From a virus, in IMG/VR virus record IMGVR_UViG_3300032289_001431, positions 1 to 64,000 of that record: a stretch of 64,000 nucleotides of DNA. One strand, 5' to 3'. Of this stretch, positions 24,879 to 34,209 are shown in pieces. The notes under the pieces are model-generated. The model worked only from the letters and a program-made list of their open reading frames with translations, ran no database searches and had not been told where the DNA came from. Numbering within the stretch: position 1 is the first letter of the stretch; every line of letters starts with the position of its first letter. Both the position numbers and the translations under genes were made by a program.

Positions 24879-24907
24879 TTGCTTTTTGTGTAAATGCAAT
24901 TTATAAT
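24879..24907 (+). promoter_or_regulatory. Sigma70-like promoter of gene 41
   Basis: TTGCTT, 17 bases, perfect TATAAT, then only 6 bases (GTCTTT) to the ATG at 24914. Confidence 0.5.
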
Positions 24908-24913
24908 GTCTTT

Positions 24914-26308
24914 ATGTCAGAAAAGAATCTATCGTTAGATCTGGATTATTTTGAAAAAATAGTCATGTACAATGCTTTGTTTGATCAAAGTTATCTTGAA
25001 ACTATTATTGATTTCATTAATCCCATTTTTTTTAAAGATAAAAATATTAATATTGTTTTTACAATTCTTAAATCGTTTTATATTGAAAATAGACACGTTC
25101 CAAACGTCACAGAATTAAAAGCACATCTTGTTACACAAGAACAAAGGGATGCTTTGAAGCAAACTGTTATGTCTTTTAACGGTATTGATAAAAACTACAA
25201 TAAAGATTTGCTTATAAAAAACACTGAACGATTTTTAAGGGAAAAATCAGTTCTTACGACTGTATTAGAAACATCATTAGATGTTAATTCTGGTCATATT
25301 GATAATGCAAAGATACTTAAGAAGTTTGAAAAGGCATGTAGTATATCTTTAATTGATAATATTGGAATGGATTATCTTGAAGATATCGATAAACACTGCT
25401 CTGATCTTAATAAATCATTTAATACCATTTCAAGTGGTTGGAAATGGCTTGATAATCATATTGGAGGTGGATTTATGTCAGAGGGTAGAGCACTTTATGT
25501 GTTTTTTGGACAAACTAATGTTGGTAAATCTATTTTTCTTGGTAATATTGCAACAAATATTCTTAGTCAGAATAAAACAGTTGTTTTAATTTCACTGGAA
25601 ATGCCTGAACAGGTTTATGCAAAAAGAATATCCGCACAGTTATCTAAAATACCGTTTGATGATTTAAAACTTCAAGTAGATCCACTTAAAAAGCATCTTA
25701 ATGAATATAAAATTAAAAATAGTAAATCTAAATTAATTGTAAAAGAATTTGCACCACAATCTTTAAGTGTTCTTCATTTAAAGACGTATGTAAACAAATT
25801 AATACAAAAGGGAATCAAACCAGACGCTATTATTGTTGATTATATTAATCTTTTGATGCCAGCATCTGCTGGATTAAGTTCATATGAGTCTATTAAAAAA
25901 ATCACTGAAGGTTTAAGGGCTTTAACATATGAGTTTAACTGTCCTATAATATCTGCGACACAAGCAAACCGAGCCGCTATTAATACACCACAGCCCGATA
26001 TGGGAAAAACTAGCGAATCTATGGGTTTAGCGCACACTGTCGATGCTATGATGTCAATTTGGACAGAAGAAGGTGATTCTGATCTTGGTATTATTCACAT
26101 GGGGATAGAAAAAAACCGTTTTGGCCCTAGAGAAGTATATACACATCTTAATATCGATTATCCAACTCTTGCATTGAGTGAACCCGATCAATCTGTTCAA
26201 CAATATAGCGTTAAAAGTACATCACCAAATATGAATATGAATTTAGATGATGAAATTGGTTCTAGTATATCGGATACTTTAAATTTAATTGATAAATTAA
26301 GCAATTAA
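24914..26308 (+). CDS. 41: gp41 replicative DNA helicase (DnaB-like)
   Basis: Hexameric 5'-3' helicase of the replisome. RecA-like domain after an N-terminal helical part: Walker A FGQTNVGKS (about 198-206), VVLISLEMPEQVYAKR (DnaB motif 1a), Walker B AIIVDYINLL, ISATQANR and a final EKNRFGPRE arginine-finger region. 464 residues, close to T4 (475). Confidence 0.93.
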   Translation: MSEKNLSLDLDYFEKIVMYNALFDQSYLETIIDFINPIFFKDKNINIVFTILKSFYIENRHVPNVTELKAHLVTQEQRDALKQTVMSFNGIDKNYNKDLLIKNTERFLREKSVLTTVLETSLDVNSGHIDNAKILKKFEKACSISLIDNIGMDYLEDIDKHCSDLNKSFNTISSGWKWLDNHIGGGFMSEGRALYVFFGQTNVGKSIFLGNIATNILSQNKTVVLISLEMPEQVYAKRISAQLSKIPFDDLKLQVDPLKKHLNEYKIKNSKSKLIVKEFAPQSLSVLHLKTYVNKLIQKGIKPDAIIVDYINLLMPASAGLSSYESIKKITEGLRALTYEFNCPIISATQANRAAINTPQPDMGKTSESMGLAHTVDAMMSIWTEEGDSDLGIIHMGIEKNRFGPREVYTHLNIDYPTLALSEPDQSVQQYSVKSTSPNMNMNLDDEIGSSISDTLNLIDKLSN

Positions 26309-26316
26309 TCTAAATA
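26309..26316 (+). promoter_or_regulatory. Late-type promoter octamer
   Basis: TCTAAATA, 7 of 8 to TATAAATA, 9 bases before the ATG at 26326. Confidence 0.35.
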
Positions 26317-26325
26317 AACAACGTA

Positions 26326-27219
26326 ATGGATATAAAAAAAACATATCAAATTTTTACTCATAAAGATTTAGATGGGGCGGTCAGTCTTTTGACTTTTTTA
26401 TGGTCTAAACCTGAAGCTCAAGTTACATATAGAGAAATTACAAACGTACAAATTGATATAATTAAAGACTATATACAAAAAACTTGCAATCCACCTGAAA
26501 TTATAATCATGGATCTTTCCTTAAGAGAAGAAATGTTACCCGAACTTGATTATGAATATATAACATTTATAGATCACCATGTTAGAAGTTCAAAATATAT
26601 TCCCTTGTTTAAACAAGCAAAAATACTTCATGGTGATTATACATCAAATTCTATTTTTGTAAGAAAATTATTTAAAAACATAGCACCAGAGTTTACAGAT
26701 GCACAAAAAAAATTATTATTATTAGCTGATGATCATGATAGTGGTAATAATAATTTTCAAGATTCATATGATTTAAATATTTTGTTTTGGACGCAATTTA
26801 AAAACGAATTTTGTTATTTTTGTAATTATTATAAAGATGGTTTTAGAGAATTTACTCCAAAACAAAAAGAAATTATCAAACATGCTAAAGATGATGCCAA
26901 AATAAAATTAACTCAAACTAATTGTTATGCTGGTGAACTAATAATCGAAGGAACCCCACAAAAAATAATAGCAGCAACTACTGAAAATTTTAATAATATC
27001 GTAATGGATTCATTAATGAGCATACATAAACCAGATATATTGTTCTATATCAATACAAAAACGGAAAAAGTAAGTATGAGGCAAAGAAAAAGCGATAAAA
27101 ATATTGATTTAGCTGCATTTGCAGACAAATATTGCAACGGAAATGGTCATAGGTACGCTGCTGGTGGAAAAATAACACCATTATTCATGGAAATGACCAA
27201 AAAACTTAAAGCATTATGA
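26326..27219 (+). CDS. DHH-family phosphoesterase
   Basis: Predicted Mn-dependent nuclease or nucleotide phosphodiesterase. THKDLDGAVS is the DxDG-type first motif, IMDLSLRE and FIDHHV follow (DHH box), and GNGHRYAAGGKI near the C-terminus is the DHHA1 substrate-binding motif. 297 residues, closer to small oligonucleotide-degrading (NrnA-like) proteins than to RecJ. It sits between gp41 and gp32, so a role in replication or nucleotide recycling is plausible. Confidence 0.8.
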   Translation: MDIKKTYQIFTHKDLDGAVSLLTFLWSKPEAQVTYREITNVQIDIIKDYIQKTCNPPEIIIMDLSLREEMLPELDYEYITFIDHHVRSSKYIPLFKQAKILHGDYTSNSIFVRKLFKNIAPEFTDAQKKLLLLADDHDSGNNNFQDSYDLNILFWTQFKNEFCYFCNYYKDGFREFTPKQKEIIKHAKDDAKIKLTQTNCYAGELIIEGTPQKIIAATTENFNNIVMDSLMSIHKPDILFYINTKTEKVSMRQRKSDKNIDLAAFADKYCNGNGHRYAAGGKITPLFMEMTKKLKAL

Positions 27220-27509
27220 TTATAACATCCTCTCAGCAACTAGAATCACTCACAAATCCAGCAAATGCTTTAAATATTGAAGAATTTGAAGAGATAACTT
27301 TAAAATTTGGAGCATTTGTCTGTATATGCAAGGGTAAAAAAATGAATTATCTTAATTTTTTAAAATTTTTAGTTGACGATAAGAAGACACAGAAGATATA
27401 CTTTGCATTATTGGGTGAATACAACCTTCAAGGTATCATAAGAGCATATTTAAGCTCAACGCCAAACGTTTATAAAAAAATATTTCGATCAAAGTTAAAC
27501 AAAAAATGA
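27216..27509 (+). CDS. Hypothetical protein
   Basis: It has 97 residues with no recognised domain. Mixed hydrophobic/charged composition with a basic C-terminus (YKKIFRSKLNKK). Coupled at both ends by 4-base overlaps, between the DHH protein and the possible helicase loader, so it is probably translated with the replisome genes. Confidence 0.6.
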   Translation: MIITSSQQLESLTNPANALNIEEFEEITLKFGAFVCICKGKKMNYLNFLKFLVDDKKTQKIYFALLGEYNLQGIIRAYLSSTPNVYKKIFRSKLNKK

Positions 27510-28174
27510 ATAATTTTACTGATTTAAACAAAAAAGTATATAATTGTTATCTTAAAAATTATAGAAGGGGTGAACCATACAAACAACGTAAAGATTTTTC
27601 AAATATAAACCCAAACACCGCAACATCTATTATAAAAATATCAAATTTTTTAAAGAAATTCCCACACATTAAGTGCGATGATTTCTTTGAGGCTCCTGTT
27701 TTTTTATATCCTAATGATAAATATCCACCTTTAAACTCATTTACAACAAGAGCAGCATTAAAAAACTATGCTATGTATCAAAAACAAAAGGAAGATCGTA
27801 GTCCTGACAAGCAACATGATGAGATTAAAGAGAGTTTACGGTTTATTGGTATGTATTGTATTGATAAAAAAATTAATTTGGATGCGTATCTTTATAAAAA
27901 ATCAGGATACATCTATGCGTGGTTAGATCATTATAGGGAACATAGAGTAAATCCATATTGTTTGTTTGAGTTGGGCGATGTTTTTTCCATATTAAACACC
28001 ATTCCAAAAGATGAACTTTATTTGTTTGCGACAAATTTATACGAAGCATTGGTATCATACAAAAACAAATACGATAAATGCTTAAAAACAAAAGAATTTA
28101 TAAGAGATGGTGTTAAAAAAGTTAAGTTTTTTGTGGAAAAAGAGTTGACGAATACGCCAAATGTGATAATATAA
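27506..28174 (+). CDS. Possible gp59-like helicase loader
   Basis: It has 222 residues, basic and probably all-helical, placed directly upstream of gp32 and downstream of gp41. Size and place match T4 gp59 (217 residues, next to 32). ESLRFIGMYCIDKKI and YIYAWLDHYREHRVNPY are patterns I recall from conserved T4-like marine phage proteins, but I cannot align it with T4 gp59 by eye, so the call rests on position. Confidence 0.4.
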   Translation: MNNFTDLNKKVYNCYLKNYRRGEPYKQRKDFSNINPNTATSIIKISNFLKKFPHIKCDDFFEAPVFLYPNDKYPPLNSFTTRAALKNYAMYQKQKEDRSPDKQHDEIKESLRFIGMYCIDKKINLDAYLYKKSGYIYAWLDHYREHRVNPYCLFELGDVFSILNTIPKDELYLFATNLYEALVSYKNKYDKCLKTKEFIRDGVKKVKFFVEKELTNTPNVII

Positions 28175-28177
28175 ATA
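28145..28177 (+). promoter_or_regulatory. Composite promoter of gene 32
   Basis: TTGACG (28145-28150), 16 bases, TAATAT (28167-28172) overlaps a perfect late octamer TATAAATA (28170-28177), which ends 4 bases before the gene 32 ATG. Both early and late polymerase could start here. Confidence 0.5.
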
Positions 28178-28181
28178 GATT

Positions 28182-29045
28182 ATGAGTACTAAATACAACG
28201 CAAGCCTGTTCGATACCCTAAAGGAATCCTTCAGCAATAAAAATAACACCGAATCAGTCTTTAAAGACTTCTTGAAATTTGAATCTGGTAAGACATATGT
28301 GGTTCGTCTCGTACCAAACGTGGAAGACATAAGCAACAGTTGGTACAAATACGCACAACATATCTTTGAAAGCTGTGTTCATGGTAAAAAAATTTCAGTG
28401 TTATGTCCTAACACTTACAAAGAGAAGTGTCCGATTTGTGAGTACCGTTCCAAGATTTGGGCTACTAAAAATGAAACATTGATTAATCAGGTTAAACCTC
28501 TTAAAAAGTCGGAGAAGTGGCTTTACAATGCATATGTAATCACCGATCCTTCCAATCCCACAAATCAAGGTCAGGTTAAATATCTTAATGCTGGAGCGCA
28601 ACTTGAAAAAATTATCGAAGCTGCTCGTTTTGGTGATGATAAAGATGAATTTGGCTCACGAATTTTTGATCTATCATCAAATGGATGTAATCTTAAAATT
28701 AAGGTTGAGACTAATGAGGGTGGTTATCCATCATATGTAACTTCTAAATTTGTTTCACCTTCCGAAATTGAAGGTTTAGATACAGATTCTGCAATTGATT
28801 CTGTTTATGGTTCTTTCAAATCGTATGACAATATTTTCAAACCAAAAACTTATAACGAGATTAAAGATCTTCTTGATGTTCACTTCTTAGGTAAAGACAC
28901 GGCTGCACCTGCGGTTGTTGAGGAAGATGAAGATGAGTTTAAAGTTGATGATATAAGTGCTTCAACTGAAACAGAAGTTGAAACCAAATCAGATTCTCTT
29001 TCTGATCAGGAGAAAAGGATGAAAGAGATTTTGGAAAGCCTCTAA
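28182..29045 (+). CDS. 32: gp32 single-stranded DNA-binding protein
   Basis: Coats ssDNA in replication, recombination and repair. DFLKFESGKTYVVRLVPN (OB-fold entry), a Cys cluster C..CPNTYKEKCPIC that fits the gp32 zinc site, and KYLNAGAQLEKII. The C-terminus is acidic (EEDEDEFKVDD and following), as needed for partner proteins. 287 residues against 301 in T4. Codon use is less A/T-biased at its start, as for other highly expressed genes here. Confidence 0.92.
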   Translation: MSTKYNASLFDTLKESFSNKNNTESVFKDFLKFESGKTYVVRLVPNVEDISNSWYKYAQHIFESCVHGKKISVLCPNTYKEKCPICEYRSKIWATKNETLINQVKPLKKSEKWLYNAYVITDPSNPTNQGQVKYLNAGAQLEKIIEAARFGDDKDEFGSRIFDLSSNGCNLKIKVETNEGGYPSYVTSKFVSPSEIEGLDTDSAIDSVYGSFKSYDNIFKPKTYNEIKDLLDVHFLGKDTAAPAVVEEDEDEFKVDDISASTETEVETKSDSLSDQEKRMKEILESL

Positions 29046-29048
29046 AAT

Positions 29049-29585
29049 ATGAATCAGGCGGAAGCGTTAGAAGCTGCTAAACTAGCTGCAATGGTGGGTG
29101 GTCAAATGAAAATGGTTGATCAATTTACCACCCACCGCACTAGTAATCCTGCAAATAAAATCGATATAAATAGTTTTGTAGCTAAAGTTAAAAATCCTAA
29201 TGTTAGGATCAAACCTGCGAGTTATTTAACAGACACACCCGCAGGATATGCACCACCGCCGCCTGAAGAATATGTGCAATCACAAGTTCCTGATATACAA
29301 CCATCTTTTATTCCAACTGCTGCTTCATTTGCAACAGAATCAACACAATTACCACAAGCGGTATCTACAATACTTCCGTCTGTTACTAGTCCAAATATTC
29401 AAACTTTACGAACAGAAACAAAAACATCATCTATAATCGATGGTTTTAAAGAAGATAAAAATGTAACTCTTTTAACTCGTAGTGATGTAGATAGTATCAG
29501 AAATTCATTAAAAAACATTGACAAATCATTACAGGGTATGCTAAAGTATATGCAAGAAAGTAGCAAACCTAAAGTTGATGAATGA
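29049..29585 (+). CDS. Hypothetical protein, Pro/Thr/Ser-rich
   Basis: It has 178 residues: an Ala-rich helical start (EALEAAKLAAMVGG), a disordered-looking middle with PPPPEEY and many Pro, Ser, Thr and Gln, and a helical end (DVDSIRNSLKNIDKSLQGML). Family not recognised. It lies between gp32 and the clamp-like gene, overlapping the latter by 11 bases. Confidence 0.55.
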   Translation: MNQAEALEAAKLAAMVGGQMKMVDQFTTHRTSNPANKIDINSFVAKVKNPNVRIKPASYLTDTPAGYAPPPPEEYVQSQVPDIQPSFIPTAASFATESTQLPQAVSTILPSVTSPNIQTLRTETKTSSIIDGFKEDKNVTLLTRSDVDSIRNSLKNIDKSLQGMLKYMQESSKPKVDE

Positions 29586-30333
29586 ATTTTTAATACCAAT
29601 TCCAAAAAGTTCTTTGGAAAAATTGTTAAAGCCTGTAAACAGGCTTGCCGATTCTTGCGTTTTACGTAATGATACCGAATCTATATACACTCTTTGTAGT
29701 TCAATTGATAGTAGTGTTATACTTTACGCTAATACCAAACTTCCAGTAACTATAGATAAAATAAAACTTAATATTATCAATATTAAAAAATTTTTAACTG
29801 GATTAGATTGTTTGGGTGATGACGGTGAATTTAAAATTATTAAAAATGATAACAATATTGTTTGCAAATCAACTAATACAGTATCGGGCGAAAACAATCA
29901 TTTTAAATATCATTTAGTTGAAGATAACATTATCAAAGAATCCAGTGTTAATATTGAAAAAATTGCAAGTTTAAAGTATGATACTGTGTTTGATATTTCA
30001 CTTGCAAAAATTAAGCAAATCATGTCAGCGTATTCTTTTGTTAACGATGTTAATAAAATATATTTTTATACTAAAGATGATACTGTAATAGCGGAAATTG
30101 ATGATAAATCGCTTCAAAATATCGATAATGTATCTTTGGTGGCTTCTCCTTCATTTACAGGAGAACCTTTACTAACGCCAATGTCGGTTAAAATAGAAGT
30201 ATTTAAATTACTGGCTAGTAGTAAAACTTCTATTAAAGTTAAAATTAATAATGAGTTTAAAGTGTTTGTTTTTGAAACACAAGAAGATGAAAATACACAG
30301 TTAAAATATATTATATCCGCACTTGTTAAATAA
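29575..30333 (+). CDS. 45: Sliding clamp, gp45-like
   Basis: Predicted processivity clamp of the polymerase, also needed for late transcription. It has 252 residues with the two-domain beta-rich layout and about the right length (T4 228). ILYANTKLP, LNIINIKKFLTGLDCL and ISLAKIKQIMSAYSFV correspond in position to clamp helices and strands (T4: YDLNGFLGILSLV, EDLQQLLRVSRGL). Similarity is structural rather than strong. Starts MMNEF; either Met is possible. Confidence 0.6.
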   Translation: MMNEFLIPIPKSSLEKLLKPVNRLADSCVLRNDTESIYTLCSSIDSSVILYANTKLPVTIDKIKLNIINIKKFLTGLDCLGDDGEFKIIKNDNNIVCKSTNTVSGENNHFKYHLVEDNIIKESSVNIEKIASLKYDTVFDISLAKIKQIMSAYSFVNDVNKIYFYTKDDTVIAEIDDKSLQNIDNVSLVASPSFTGEPLLTPMSVKIEVFKLLASSKTSIKVKINNEFKVFVFETQEDENTQLKYIISALVK

Positions 30334-30355
30334 TTAATAAGTGATAAGATATAAT

Positions 30356-30679
30356 ATGTCGAAAAATAAATTAACAACTGTTGGATATTTTATCAAACGC
30401 CTTCGTGATAGTGGATATGTAACTGATAAAGTTTTTACAGATTATTCTGAACATGATCCTAGAGCTTGGACTGTTGTGGTAGATCCTAAAGTATCATCTG
30501 TGTTTATAACATGTTTTAACAATCATAATTCTTTTGGCGAAGAATATTTTGAAATGCATGATGGGGCGCAATTTATACCAGATAGATTTAAATTAAAAAC
30601 AAGTTCTATTGAAACAGTTGTCGAATATCTTGTTAAATTTGGAATAAATAATAAAGCACCTAAATACAATGACAAATAA
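30356..30679 (+). CDS. Conserved T4-like phage protein of unknown function
   Basis: It has 107 residues. FIKRLRDSGYVTDKVF, DPRAWTVVVDP and YFEMHDGAQFIPDRFK are a pattern I recall from cyanophage and other marine T4-like hypothetical proteins next to replication genes. The ATG at 30356 is preferred over an upstream in-frame GTG. Overlaps the next gene by 11 bases. Confidence 0.65.
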   Translation: MSKNKLTTVGYFIKRLRDSGYVTDKVFTDYSEHDPRAWTVVVDPKVSSVFITCFNNHNSFGEEYFEMHDGAQFIPDRFKLKTSSIETVVEYLVKFGINNKAPKYNDK

Positions 30680-31058
30680 AAGAAAAAAAACTAATACCCC
30701 CTCATTGTCTTCAGAAAATACCAGTGTAAAGTCAAAAAAAAAAGGTATGACAGATGAACAAGTAAAAGAATTAAATGATAAAGTTTTTTTAGCTGTTAAT
30801 AATTTAGAACTTCAAAAAAGTTTGGATAGATGGTTAAGAGAAAATTCACAAAATAACACAATTGTCAGAAGAGATTTGACAATGTTAAAAAATATGGTTT
30901 CTGAATATTTGGACTCTTTTGTTTTGTTTGGATATAATATGGAAGGAGAAAGAGTTATAATTCAAAAGTTTGAAACCTCAAAAGATAGAGATGCTGTTAT
31001 GGAATTTCTCAAAACTATATTTTTAAAACAACAACACGAAAATTTTTTAGATGAATAA
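30669..31058 (+). CDS. Hypothetical protein; gp33-type coactivator is one possibility
   Basis: It has 129 residues: a basic disordered N-terminus (KRKKTN...KSKKKG), a helical body and an acidic-hydrophobic end ENFLDE. Size, position after the clamp-like gene and such a tail would fit the late-transcription coactivator gp33, which binds the clamp with its C-terminus. There is no alignable core, so the function is open. Confidence 0.5.
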   Translation: MTNKRKKTNTPSLSSENTSVKSKKKGMTDEQVKELNDKVFLAVNNLELQKSLDRWLRENSQNNTIVRRDLTMLKNMVSEYLDSFVLFGYNMEGERVIIQKFETSKDRDAVMEFLKTIFLKQQHENFLDE

Positions 31059-32091
31059 CATTGATCCTAGTTTAATAGACCCTTTTTGTATTCAAGCTGG
31101 ATTAGACCCGACTCTATTTCCAGTAGGCTCTGCCCAACATTTAGATCTTAATTTTAACATAATACCTTTTTTATGTAATTTATTAAATGCAGTAAATGAT
31201 GATAACGTTAGTGGAATATTAGTCGCACCGCCTTCATCGTTTGATATTACCCCATTTACTGATTTTACTGGGCTAACTGGTGTCGGTGATCCAAGAGTTT
31301 CTTTAGGAGAAGTAATGATTCAAACTGGTATAAATTTTATACCAAAAATGATAGCACAAACAGAGGTTAGACAAAACGGGGGAACTCAAATTATAGATAA
31401 TTATATTTGTAATTCCGATGGTGTGACGATTAAAAAATCAGAAACACTTCCAGCATTATTATCTTTGGATTTAACTGGTCAAAACCCTTATCAATATGGT
31501 GCAATCACAATACCGCCTTTAAGTACAACTTATGAAGAACTATTAACTCCCTTTGCACCACAAGATGTTACAAATTTTGTATATGATTATATAAATTCAG
31601 CCAGAGAATCACACGCTGGTTATTTTGTTAACTTTATAAAAAAATATTTTTCAGATTATAAAGCGGAAGTAAACATATACAAAACATCAGGAACGATGCT
31701 TGTTCTTTTAACAAAAGGAACAACAATTGTGTATTTAAAATATTATGCTGATATTGCAAATAAAGTTGCAGTATTGTTAAATTTAGATGATATGAAATAT
31801 ATCATAGGGAATAAATCACCAACAAACGGTGCAATATCTTTAGCAATGGCATCCGAAATTCCAAATTATAAAAATATATATTTAAGTGAAACTTTATCAA
31901 AAGAACATTATGATTTGTTAATGGACAAATATAAAACTACACCCGAATTGGAATATACATATATATTCTCAAATTCAGCACTAGCAATTAAATATTTTTC
32001 TGATACGTATGGATCAATGTTGACACCCACAGTAAGTACCGTTCCAGTTGTTTATACTTCAGTAACAACAATTGGTGGTATTGTTGTTTAA
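31051..32091 (+). CDS. Hypothetical protein, 346 residues
   Basis: No recognised domain. Pro/Asp-rich start (NNIDPSLIDPFCIQAGLDPTL), no signal peptide and a Val/Thr/Ile-rich end (VVYTSVTTIGGIVV) that looks like beta strands, with more hydrophobic residues than the replication proteins around it. It overlaps the gene before it by 8 bases and the baseplate gene on the other strand by 4, so it may be a virion protein rather than a replication factor. Confidence 0.55.
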   Translation: MNNIDPSLIDPFCIQAGLDPTLFPVGSAQHLDLNFNIIPFLCNLLNAVNDDNVSGILVAPPSSFDITPFTDFTGLTGVGDPRVSLGEVMIQTGINFIPKMIAQTEVRQNGGTQIIDNYICNSDGVTIKKSETLPALLSLDLTGQNPYQYGAITIPPLSTTYEELLTPFAPQDVTNFVYDYINSARESHAGYFVNFIKKYFSDYKAEVNIYKTSGTMLVLLTKGTTIVYLKYYADIANKVAVLLNLDDMKYIIGNKSPTNGAISLAMASEIPNYKNIYLSETLSKEHYDLLMDKYKTTPELEYTYIFSNSALAIKYFSDTYGSMLTPTVSTVPVVYTSVTTIGGIVV

Positions 32092-34184
32092 TCACATCCA
32101 AGATTGAAATTTGGTGGTGGTATTAAATTACCATCTGGATCAAATACACCATCAGCAGTAACAAAGTTTCCATTATACGCATCTCCATCATTCGGCCCTA
32201 GCCCATATTGCGAATTTCTTCTAGATATTGCTGCTTCATTTCCATTATTACCAAAAGGGTTAATACAAGGTATACATAAATCACCAATACTTCTATGTCC
32301 GGGTTTAGAACCCATACCAGTTGGTTTTGCTGGTGTTGGTACGTGACTAGGTTGAGGTCTAGTTGCTCTAGCTGTTTTTGCATTTGCAACTTGATGTCCA
32401 TGATAACTTGTATAATCATGGGCGTGTTCATCACCAGCATTACCGTGATTATGTGGGAAAGTAAATATTGGTAAAGTTTGACCGGGAACTACGAAAGTAT
32501 TTGTAAACGTAACAGGCGCAGGACCATCTTTAGTCATTGCAAACGCAATACCGTTAACCATCAGCGGACTACCAGCAGGAACACCGGGAGGTGCAAAATA
32601 AGTCATAGCATACCCAGTGGGCAAACCAGTATTATCAACGGGAACTTGTAACATTGCTCTATCATATGCTTCCATAGCCAATGTAAACATTGGAGTAGTT
32701 CCGTTAAAAATATTTTTTGATAATGTGTTAAATAAATCTCTTCCTGCTGTTTTTACCACATAATCCTTTGTATTAGCTAATGTTGCTTTTAATGCACCTG
32801 TTGGATTATTCCAATTAGCACCCAAATGAACCGAATTTGAACTGTTAGAAGGTCCAGTAGATACACGTTCGCCGGGGGCTGTAATGTGAGTGCAATGTAA
32901 ACCACCATCCAATGATAAAGAACCTTTTATAGCAGTATCACCGCTAACATGCAAAGCACCAGCAACCATAACATTATTCGCTTCCATTCTTATTCCAGTA
33001 TCACCAGAACGATCATTACCATCTATTACAATATTTTTTCCTTTGATTGTAGTAAGATTTTTAGACATTAATGTTAATTCACCTTCAGTTGCTGCTATCG
33101 TAGTAACCGCACCGTTAAATTGAGCCTTACCTGTTGTGTGAACATCAATACCGGGAGATCCAACAGCCAATGTAAATTTTTGAGCAACTCCTAAAAATAA
33201 ACTACCGGGGTTTATTAAAGGATCAGTATGTATAACTTGTTTACAATTACCTTTAGTGTGAGGAAAAAGTCCTTTTCCTTCTTCACTATTTAAAAATCCA
33301 AAAGGAGTGGTCATGTTTTCACCTTCAGCGGTTGTTGGTGCTTTGTTCATCGATTTTGGATGACCTACATGTATAGCAACATCAGACATAAATGGACCCA
33401 TAGCATGAGTTCCACCACTACCTAAATCTTTTTGATGTTTTTCTAATGTTTTTTGTTTACTTTCTAAATCTTTAGCAGCGGTTTCGTTTGCTTTTTGTAT
33501 TGCTTCTTTTTTAGAATAAACCATTCCATTTTTACAACCGGGACTACCACAACCTTTTCCTTGATTTAAAGATGACACCTTTTCACTTGAAAGAAACGGT
33601 GTAATTAACATATTTAAATATTTTTGAATTACTTCTAATGGGTAAGGTAAATTTGGTATTGTAAATCTTATAATTTGAAATGCTTTATCAATTAAACATT
33701 GATCTTTATCTGTTAATATTTTACTAGAACACGTTGGACATGGAACCTGTGATCCTTTTTCTTTTTTAATTGTATCGACTTTTTTCTTATCAATATCATG
33801 TGTAGTATCTTGTAAACTTTTAGCAGCCGTTACTTGCTTTGATGTTGCTTCCCCAACTTGTTTTGTTTCATTACCATGTACATAACTATGTTTATCCCCT
33901 TGAGCTACCGTTTGAGAATCGCCCCTTATTGAAGTAAAAAGATTTTGACCAGCACCAATATACAAATCAGCATTTGATTTTATTGTTAAACCTCCACCTA
34001 TAAGTTGAACTAAACTTTTATATTTGTCTTGTAATAAAACATAAGACATATCATCTTGAATAGATGAACCAGTAGCAGTGTTAATAAAAATATTACTTTT
34101 TATTTCCAAGCCACCAGCTTCAGCAACTAATGAACTGGTTTGTTTTGAACCGGATAAACTATCTAATGTTGTTGATGCTGCCAT
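32088..34184 (-). CDS. Large baseplate/spike-associated virion protein
   Basis: It has 698 residues. The middle (about 330-440) has beta-helix-like repeats (GKAQFNGAVTTIAATEGELT, IVIDGNDRSGDTGIRMEANN), as in phage spikes. Two Cys clusters, CPTCSSK and CGSPGCKNG, may bind zinc. Near the C-terminus a His-rich stretch (HNHGNAGDEHAHDYTSYHGH) could hold metal, as spike tips do. Position right after gp5 supports a central-spike or hub role. AATAAATA lies 4 bases before the ATG. Confidence 0.6.
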   Translation of the reverse strand: MAASTTLDSLSGSKQTSSLVAEAGGLEIKSNIFINTATGSSIQDDMSYVLLQDKYKSLVQLIGGGLTIKSNADLYIGAGQNLFTSIRGDSQTVAQGDKHSYVHGNETKQVGEATSKQVTAAKSLQDTTHDIDKKKVDTIKKEKGSQVPCPTCSSKILTDKDQCLIDKAFQIIRFTIPNLPYPLEVIQKYLNMLITPFLSSEKVSSLNQGKGCGSPGCKNGMVYSKKEAIQKANETAAKDLESKQKTLEKHQKDLGSGGTHAMGPFMSDVAIHVGHPKSMNKAPTTAEGENMTTPFGFLNSEEGKGLFPHTKGNCKQVIHTDPLINPGSLFLGVAQKFTLAVGSPGIDVHTTGKAQFNGAVTTIAATEGELTLMSKNLTTIKGKNIVIDGNDRSGDTGIRMEANNVMVAGALHVSGDTAIKGSLSLDGGLHCTHITAPGERVSTGPSNSSNSVHLGANWNNPTGALKATLANTKDYVVKTAGRDLFNTLSKNIFNGTTPMFTLAMEAYDRAMLQVPVDNTGLPTGYAMTYFAPPGVPAGSPLMVNGIAFAMTKDGPAPVTFTNTFVVPGQTLPIFTFPHNHGNAGDEHAHDYTSYHGHQVANAKTARATRPQPSHVPTPAKPTGMGSKPGHRSIGDLCIPCINPFGNNGNEAAISRRNSQYGLGPNDGDAYNGNFVTADGVFDPDGNLIPPPNFNLGCD

Positions 34185-34209
34185 ATTTTATTTATTAATT
34201 TTATTGAAA

